11,633 nt of DNA from an uncultured Campylobacter sp. (GTDB lineage: Bacteria; Campylobacterota; Campylobacteria; Campylobacterales; Campylobacteraceae): the NCBI RefSeq assembly GCF_938045595.1, contig NZ_CALIBB010000152.1, positions 1 to 11,633 on the forward strand. The letters run 5' to 3'. Shown one piece after another: positions 7,018 through 11,633 of the stretch; the first letter of the stretch is position 1, and each line of letters opens with the position of its first letter. The notes under the pieces were generated by a model. That model saw nothing but the letters and a program-made list of their open reading frames with translations. It made no database searches and was not told the origin of the DNA. The position numbers were made by a program, and so were the translations under genes.

Positions 7018-8841
7018 ATGAGCCTAGCAAAAAATATCGGCGCATTTTTAAAAGACAGATTCAGCCTCCTATCGGTATTTGACGGCGCGGTGCTAAACGC
7101 ATACACGCTAGTTTTGGTATTAAATTTAGCGCTCGGGCTGCTTCTTATCGCACGCGGCGGCGAGCTGCTCTCTGCGCAGGCGCTGTTTTTCGTGGCGTCT
7201 GCGATCTGCGGCGTGACGATACTTTTTTTCGCGCTTTACGCGTTTAGCTTTTACAGCGCCAGGCTATATAAAATTCTCGCCTTTGCGCTTTTGGCGCTAA
7301 ACGTGGTCTTTGCGATCGCTCAGATTTTTTTGATCTTTAGCCTGGAGCTTACCTACTCGCACGGCACGCTGGATGCGCTAGTGCAAACGACGCCCAAGGA
7401 GGCCTTTGAGTTCGCGCACGCGTTTTTAAATTTCAAGCTTATCGCGGCTTTTTTGGCGCTTTTAATTTTCGTCTTCGCCGCTCTTAGGCTTAGAGTGAGC
7501 CAGCGAGTGCGAATGAAGCTATGTCGCGCGATAAAGCTAGCCTTTTTGCTTAGCTTGCTCGTTTTTATCGCACATGCGGCATTTAAAAGCTACGTAGCCA
7601 AAAGCTCGAAAATGCGCGCCAGCATCATAATCGCGCTAAATAAAATTCCGATTTATAACTTTGCTTTCGTTACGAAGGATTATTTCGGCGCCGATTTTAA
7701 AAGCGTGCGCGAGCTGCAAGCGGGATACCAAAGCATTTACGCCTCACATTCGCATAAAACCGCGCCAAACCGCATCTCAAATGTCGTTTTTATTATCGGA
7801 GAGAGCCTGCAGCGAAATTTCATGAGCCTATACGGCTACTATCTGCCCACCACACCGAATCTGCAAGCGCTTGAGCAAAGTGGAAATCTGATCGCCTTTA
7901 GCGACGTCGTCTCGCCTGGAGCTAAGACCAACGATGTGTTAAAATACGTGCTAAATTTTGGAAATTACGAGAGCGAAAAGCAGCGCCCGTGGAGCGCTAA
8001 CCTCGACATCGTAAATCTCGCGCGACTGGCAAACTACGAGACCTTTTGGATCAGCAACCAGGAGCGCTACGGGCAGTGGGCGGTCGCAAGCGGCGCGAGC
8101 GCGCAGATGACGGATCACTCGGACTTTACGAATCAAATCCCGGTTTACAAATACGCCTACTCGCTCGACGAAGTTATGCTTCCTAGCATAAAAAATTTCA
8201 AATCCGGCGCGAAAAGATCGCCTCTTGCGCGCAAGGATGAAAGCTCCGCCGCAGAGGTGGGCGGCGCGCAGATGAAGGATAAATTTTTCATCCTTCATCT
8301 GATGGGTTCGCACCCGAGCTACGAGTTTCGCTATCCGAAAAGCTTTGCTAAATTTAGCGCCGCGGACATCTCGCGCGAGCCGCTTGATGAGGGACAGAAA
8401 AAAGAGCTCGCGCACTACCTAAACACCGTGGCTTACAACGATTTTATAGTAAGCGAAATTTATAAAATTTTCGCAAACGACAACACGCTGATAGTCTATT
8501 TCAGCGACCACGCTCAGAGTCTTTATCAATACCGCGGCAAGCTGATCCACGGCGGCATCAATCGCTTCACGCTCGAAATCCCGCTGATTTTCATGGCGTC
8601 GGATAAGTTCAAAGAGCAAAACGCTGATCTTTGGGCGCGCATCGCGGCAGCCAAAGACAGGCCGTTTTTAAACGACGATCTCATCCACGCGATCGCAGAA
8701 ATTTTAGAGATGACCGATTTACCGGAGTACGATCCCGCTCGCTCGGTGATCAATGCTGATTTTAACGCCTCGCGCCCGCGCATTATCGAAGGGGTCGATT
8801 ACGATAAGGTTTATAGGCTGCAGAAGGAATTTGGCGAGTAA
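7018..8841 (+). CDS. Phosphoethanolamine transferase, EptA/EptC-like (sulfatase fold)
   Basis: A 607-residue inner-membrane enzyme that moves phosphoethanolamine from phosphatidylethanolamine to surface acceptors; in C. jejuni the related EptC acts on lipid A, the flagellar rod protein FlgG and N-glycan. About five membrane segments occupy residues 24-190, followed by a periplasmic alkaline-phosphatase-like domain. Zn2+ and catalytic residues match the neisserial EptA set: E262 in FIIGESLQRN, nucleophile T304 in SPGAKTND, H432 in HLMGSHPSYEFRYP, D497-H498 in YFSDHAQ, and H511. Between about 394 and 420 there is a hydrophilic stretch rich in K, S, A and E just before the HLMGSHP motif, which looks like a lineage-specific loop. 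AAAGGA at 7007-7012 precedes the ATG by 5 nt, and the gene follows uppP by 22 nt, so it probably shares its transcript. The acceptor cannot be read from the sequence. Confidence 0.93.
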   Translation: MSLAKNIGAFLKDRFSLLSVFDGAVLNAYTLVLVLNLALGLLLIARGGELLSAQALFFVASAICGVTILFFALYAFSFYSARLYKILAFALLALNVVFAIAQIFLIFSLELTYSHGTLDALVQTTPKEAFEFAHAFLNFKLIAAFLALLIFVFAALRLRVSQRVRMKLCRAIKLAFLLSLLVFIAHAAFKSYVAKSSKMRASIIIALNKIPIYNFAFVTKDYFGADFKSVRELQAGYQSIYASHSHKTAPNRISNVVFIIGESLQRNFMSLYGYYLPTTPNLQALEQSGNLIAFSDVVSPGAKTNDVLKYVLNFGNYESEKQRPWSANLDIVNLARLANYETFWISNQERYGQWAVASGASAQMTDHSDFTNQIPVYKYAYSLDEVMLPSIKNFKSGAKRSPLARKDESSAAEVGGAQMKDKFFILHLMGSHPSYEFRYPKSFAKFSAADISREPLDEGQKKELAHYLNTVAYNDFIVSEIYKIFANDNTLIVYFSDHAQSLYQYRGKLIHGGINRFTLEIPLIFMASDKFKEQNADLWARIAAAKDRPFLNDDLIHAIAEILEMTDLPEYDPARSVINADFNASRPRIIEGVDYDKVYRLQKEFGE

Positions 8842-9000
8842 ATTAGGTGAAATTTTGCGTCTTTTGGCTGTGGCTGTGCAGAATTTCGCTTCTTAAAATC
8901 TGCGCTCTTATCGCAAATGCTCGCGCCCTAATTTAGCTTTCGGATGGGCGTGTCTGCGTCAAATCTACGCTACCGCAAAGCTCTGCGGTAGAATTCTTGT
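8842..9000. other. Gene-free start of convergent intergenic gap
   Basis: No coding frame of conviction, tRNA or known RNA motif was seen between the transferase stop and the AAATTT-rich repeat array. The only clear structure is the small inverted repeat at 8970-8991, listed separately. Confidence 0.6.
8970..8991. terminator. 8-bp inverted repeat, possible bidirectional 3' hairpin
   Basis: CTACCGCA (8970-8977) and TGCGGTAG (8984-8991) pair perfectly around a 6-nt loop. It lies 128 nt after the transferase stop, between convergent genes, where a shared terminator would be useful. The following AATTCTTGTGTT is only modestly T-rich, so this is a weak terminator call. Confidence 0.35.
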
Positions 9001-9470
9001 GTTGCGAAATTCTGCTTAGCAAAATTCGGCTTTGTAAAATTTCAAAATTTGCGGCTAAAATTTCACGGCGTAGAATTTTCTATGCGTTCACGAAATACAA
9101 AATTTGCGAAGCTCGTTCAAATAGCGAAATTTTGAAATTTAGGAATTTTAAAATTTGGCGGTATAAAATTTATCCGCGCGACACGGAATTTTACCGCTCA
9201 AATTTTACGGCGCAAAACTCCTCAGCACAAAATTTACCGCCAGAATTCAGCCCGCAATTTAAAATTTCAAAATTCTAAGCCGCGAAATTTTATGCCGAAG
9301 AATTTCACGTCCCAATCGGCACGAAGTATCTGCTGCCCGAGCCGCGCATAAAATTCTACGCTTTAAAATTCCAAGCCATAAAATTTTACGCTACGAAATT
9401 TCACCGACAAAATTTTATGTCGCAAAATCCCGCGCCGTAAAATTTAAAAGCAGCTCTTGTTATAAAATTT
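9001..9470. repeat. Degenerate ~15-bp AAATTT-core repeat array
   Basis: AATT cores recur at strikingly regular steps. Counting by eye, AATT begins at 9023, 9038, 9059, 9074, 9101, 9128, 9152, 9167, 9187, 9201, 9231, 9244, 9256, 9271, 9286, 9301, 9352, 9367, 9382, 9397, 9411 and 9441. Most steps are 13-15 bp or about double that; extra cores sit at half steps of 7-8. The best-preserved part is 9351-9416, with units like AAATTCTACGCTTTA. Because 15 is a multiple of three, one plus-strand frame reads as a run of degenerate five-residue units (IKFYA, LKFQA, TKFHR). That frame has a TTG at 8997, a TAA at 9276-9278, and then continues open to TAA at 9438-9440. It lacks a ribosome site and looks like a decayed DNA repeat rather than a gene. 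It fills the gap between convergent genes. Confidence 0.65.
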
Positions 9471-9477
9471 TGCGAGC

Positions 9478-10794
9478 TTAATTTACGCTGCCGCAGCGAT
9501 ATTTGCCCGCTACGAAGGTGATTTTATCGCGGATCTGAGCGATCTGTCTTAGCGCCTCTGCTAAGAAATCCACGTCGCTTTCGTCGTGGATGAACGAGAA
9601 GCTAGCCCGCACCCAAGCGGGTTTGCGCGACATTTCGGTATCGGGCTGTAAGCCGAGCAGATCAAAGCCGTAAGGCGCGGCACAGTCGCAGCCTGCGCGG
9701 GTCTGGATCTCAAATTTCTGCCCGAGCACCCCGGCTAGCGCGTCTGCGCCGAGCCCTTGCATATTAAAAGCAAAGATCGGCACGCGCGGCGCGGTCAGAT
9801 TGCCGTAAATTTCAATCTCGGGGATTTTTGAAATTTCGCTTATGAAGCGCCTGCAGATCGCCTCTTCGCGCGACTTGATCGCCTCTAGTCCCGCGCTTTT
9901 GCGAAGCTTTAGGGCAAGATAAGCTCGCACCAGCGCGATGATGCCCGGCGTGCCTGCTTCCTCCAAGCGCTCCTTGTCGATTATAAAGCGCTGCGTTTGG
10001 GCGTCTGCGTATTTGATCGTGCCGCCTCCCGCGAACGTCGGCTCCTCGTCGTGCAAAAGCTCCTTTCGCACAACCAAAATCCCGCTAGCGCCCACGCCGC
10101 CTAAGAGCTTGTGCGCGCCGAAAAACACTCCGTCGCAAAAGCTGGTATCTACGTTTTCGTGCGCGATGAGCGCGCTAGCGTCCACAAACAGCCGCCCGCC
10201 GTGCGCTTTTAGCATCAAGTAAGCGCGCTTGTAATCTAGCTTAAGCCCCGTCACGTTCGATGCCGCGGTAAGTACGCCGTAAATTTCGCGCCCTTTGTTT
10301 GCTGATAAAATTTCGCTCAGCCGAGCAAAATCCATCAGCCCGCTTCCGCCCAGCGGCACGCGCACGACCTCGCAAAGCCCCTGTCTTAGGCTGATCTCCA
10401 CGGAGTGATGCTCAAAAGGCGAGATGATGAAAAGCGGCAAATCTTTTAGGCTCTCGCGCCGCAAGCCGAGCCTATCTCGCGTCGCTGGCGGCAGGTAGAT
10501 GCCTAAAATTTCCCAGAGCTTCTTTATCGCCGCAGTCGCGCCGAAACCGCACGAGATCAGGTAGTAGCGCTCTTCGCAGCCTAAAAGCTCTTTGATTTTG
10601 GCTCTTGCGTTTTCGTAGTAATCGCTCGTGATCTCGGCGTTGGCTCCGCCTGCGGAGTGGACGTTGGCGTATGTTGCAAGCACGCGCTCTATCTCCGCTT
10701 CTATAGGGCGATACGCGAGGCCCGAGGCGGCAAAATCAAAGTATTTGACCCCCTCTTTTAAGATGATATTTTCTTTGATCGTTTGAAAATCCAA
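9478..10794 (-). CDS. Class V PLP-dependent aminotransferase, cysteine desulfurase-like (SufS/CsdA type)
   Basis: A PLP enzyme probably able to release sulfur from cysteine. Numbered from a longer frame opening at 10818, the landmarks are FDFAASGLAYRP (28-38), EHH at 136-138 (H137 stacks on PLP), SNVTG (187-191), D213 in LFVDASA, Schiff-base K237 in FFGAHKLLGGVGASG, and C377/C379 in TRAGCDCAAPYGFD at the place of the persulfide cysteine (SufS TGHHCAMP region), then VRASFSFIHDESDVDF. The start is placed at the TTG at 10794 (ninth codon), because GGAG at 10805-10802 is 7 nt before it and because a TATAAT box abuts the longer TTG at 10818, which would then not be transcribed. This gives 438 residues. 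No sufBCD or iscU genes are nearby, so the role (Fe-S cluster, tRNA thiolation or selenium) is open. Confidence 0.85.
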   Translation of the reverse strand: MDFQTIKENIILKEGVKYFDFAASGLAYRPIEAEIERVLATYANVHSAGGANAEITSDYYENARAKIKELLGCEERYYLISCGFGATAAIKKLWEILGIYLPPATRDRLGLRRESLKDLPLFIISPFEHHSVEISLRQGLCEVVRVPLGGSGLMDFARLSEILSANKGREIYGVLTAASNVTGLKLDYKRAYLMLKAHGGRLFVDASALIAHENVDTSFCDGVFFGAHKLLGGVGASGILVVRKELLHDEEPTFAGGGTIKYADAQTQRFIIDKERLEEAGTPGIIALVRAYLALKLRKSAGLEAIKSREEAICRRFISEISKIPEIEIYGNLTAPRVPIFAFNMQGLGADALAGVLGQKFEIQTRAGCDCAAPYGFDLLGLQPDTEMSRKPAWVRASFSFIHDESDVDFLAEALRQIAQIRDKITFVAGKYRCGSVN

Positions 10795-10801
10795 AGCGCG
10801 A

Positions 10802-10824
10802 CTCCAAAATTTTTGCAAATTATA
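10802..10824 (-). promoter_or_regulatory. Promoter -10 (TATAAT) and Shine-Dalgarno for the class V PLP enzyme
   Basis: On the minus strand, GGATATAAT with a perfect TATAAT at 10824-10819 is preceded by a TTTTAG-rich stretch, as expected for Campylobacter sigma-70 promoters. A transcript would begin near 10812, giving a leader of about 18 nt that contains GGAG (10805-10802) just before the TTG at 10794. Confidence 0.6.
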
Positions 10825-10835
10825 TCCAAACTCGC

Positions 10836-10860
10836 TAAAATTACGCCCGCAAGGAGGGCG
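10836..10860 (+). promoter_or_regulatory. Candidate -10 and hairpin-framed Shine-Dalgarno for the DUF234-type gene
   Basis: TAAAAT at 10836-10841 is a plausible plus-strand -10 box. Shortly after it, AAGGAGG (10851-10857) is a perfect ribosome site. It is flanked by CGCCC (10844-10848) and GGGCG (10856-10860), which can pair and put AAGGA in the 7-nt loop. The short stem could tune ribosome access, or could be chance. Initiation near 10848 would leave the left arm outside the transcript. Confidence 0.4.
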
Positions 10861-10862
10861 AA

Positions 10863-11633
10863 ATTTACGAGTTAAAAGATACTGCGCGAAATTTGGGCGA
10901 TGCTGATATCGATGCGATTTTGCAGTTTCATTTCGTATTCGACGAGATAGGTTGCATAAGCGGATACGCGGACGTTTTCGAAGCGATCGAAAATGAAATT
11001 TTGCTATGCTTTGAATGTCTTGGCGAGCGCTTTAAATTCGGCGGCGAGTGCGAAGAGCAGATCAAAAAGGCGCTGATGAAATTCGCTAGAAGCGACCGCA
11101 AAAAAATAGGAATTTCAAAAATCTTGCCGCGATTTACGGCGCAAAAAATCACCGCAGATCTCATAAACGCGAAGTTTTTAATCACCGAAAAATCAAGCGA
11201 GCAAAGGGCGCAAAAAGCCCGCAAAAACGACCGCCTCCCGCGCGCGCTGCGCCGCTACCATATCACCGACAAAGTCCATTTTAGCAGCAACTTTGCGAGG
11301 TTTTGGTTTAGATTTATCGAACCGAACCTGCCCGCGCTACGCCGCGGCGAGATAGGGCGCGTAATAAGCCTAATCAAAGCGGATTTCAACGCCTACGCGG
11401 GGCTCGGGTTTGAAATTTTAAGCAAGGAGCTACTCGCGAAGTATCTAAATTTAGAGATTTCGCAAATTTCGAGCTTTTGGAACAAAGAGGTCGAGATCGA
11501 CATCTACGCGAAATTTGAGAGCTTTTGCGTCGCGGGCGAGTGCAAATACAAGGAGCGAAAAATTTCAAAAAACGTGCTAAATGAGCTCATACTCAAATGC
11601 GAAAAAGCGCACCTCGCGCCCGATCTGCTCGCG
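10863..11633 (+). CDS. DUF234-type protein with PD-(D/E)xK-like C-terminus, no ATPase domain, cut at right edge
   Basis: The frame is open from just after a TAA at 10836 to the window edge; from 10863 it gives 257 residues. The start is uncertain: AAGGAGG ends at 10857, and the only codon in the right place is ATT at 10863. The next in-frame TTG (10893) has no ribosome site. The middle part (about 70-135) has the look of a winged-helix region (KILPRFTAQKITADLINAKFLI). Then YHITDKVHFSSNFARFWFRFIEPN (132-155), GLGFEILSKELL (180-191) and FWNKEVEIDIYAKF (205-218) resemble the DUF234 tail found on some prokaryotic AAA+ ATPases. D213, then E226-C-K228, fits a PD-(D/E)xK core. The ATPase part normally in front of such tails is absent. 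It is probably cytoplasmic. The function is unknown; a nuclease-like or nucleic-acid-associated role is inference. Confidence 0.75.
   Translation, partial: MYELKDTARNLGDADIDAILQFHFVFDEIGCISGYADVFEAIENEILLCFECLGERFKFGGECEEQIKKALMKFARSDRKKIGISKILPRFTAQKITADLINAKFLITEKSSEQRAQKARKNDRLPRALRRYHITDKVHFSSNFARFWFRFIEPNLPALRRGEIGRVISLIKADFNAYAGLGFEILSKELLAKYLNLEISQISSFWNKEVEIDIYAKFESFCVAGECKYKERKISKNVLNELILKCEKAHLAPDLLA

Noticed and set aside
7951..8415. 154-codon minus-strand frame
   Set aside because: It lies fully antisense within the transferase gene, whose catalytic motifs are intact, and resembles no family.
8997..9278. 93-codon plus-strand frame in the repeat array as a real gene
   Set aside because: It opens on TTG without a ribosome site, has odd composition set by the 15-bp repeat, and its pattern continues past the stop, so it is better explained as repeat DNA.
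9279..9440. Pentapeptide-repeat protein of the A(D/N)Lxx type
   Set aside because: The five-residue units have F at the centre and small residues two positions after it, not before it, and there is no start; it does not fit the family.
9001..9470. CRISPR array
   Set aside because: The spacing of about 15 bp and the strong degeneration do not allow repeats and unique spacers, and no cas gene is present.
1..11633. Mobile element, prophage or defence island
   Set aside because: No transposase, integrase, terminal repeats or att-like duplications were seen; gene content is mostly core metabolism and transport.

Overview
The window looks like chromosomal DNA from a Campylobacter-type epsilonproteobacterium of moderate GC content, for example a relative of C. 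gracilis, C. showae or C. rectus. The reasons are the many AAATTT/AAAATTTT words, the compact operons with overlapping genes, the TAAAAT/TATAAT -10 boxes without clear -35 boxes, and protein families typical of this group. The species call is an inference. No mobile element, tRNA, rRNA or CRISPR array was seen. Nine genes are complete, or are assigned here as complete, and one gene is cut at each window edge.

Left part (1-2724, minus strand): a Na+/proline symporter gene (putP) overlaps by 8 nt a DUF2130-type gene that runs off the left edge. The DUF2130 protein has a zinc-ribbon-like start, a long coiled coil and a domain with PD-(D/E)xK-like spacing. The short intergenic region 2725-2851 is divergent and holds promoter-like sequences in both directions.

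Middle part (2852-8841, plus strand): first a complete polar amino acid ABC importer in the order permease, ATPase, periplasmic binding protein. Then, after a 10-bp perfect hairpin, a tightly packed run follows: a secreted degenerate SNase-like protein, thiE (thiamine phosphate synthase), uppP (undecaprenyl-diphosphatase) and an EptA/EptC-type phosphoethanolamine transferase. The last two both act on the envelope: UppP recycles the lipid carrier for glycan synthesis and the transferase decorates surface structures. The 8-nt and 14-nt overlaps suggest translational coupling.

Right part: 8842-9477 is a 636-nt gene-poor gap between convergent genes. Most of it (about 9001-9470) is a degenerate array of AAATTT cores spaced by about 15 bp or multiples of it. 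A class V PLP enzyme of the cysteine desulfurase type follows on the minus strand; its best start is a TTG eight codons inside the longest frame. Divergent from it, a DUF234-type gene with no ATPase domain and a PD-(D/E)xK-like C-terminus runs off the right edge. That gene has a perfect Shine-Dalgarno sequence but no ATG/GTG/TTG at usable distance, and an ATT stands in the start position.

Most of the window is ordinary housekeeping and transport. The items most worth a second look are the 15-bp repeat array, the two nuclease-like proteins of unknown role, the degenerate SNase-like secreted protein, and the unusual starts of the two rightmost genes.
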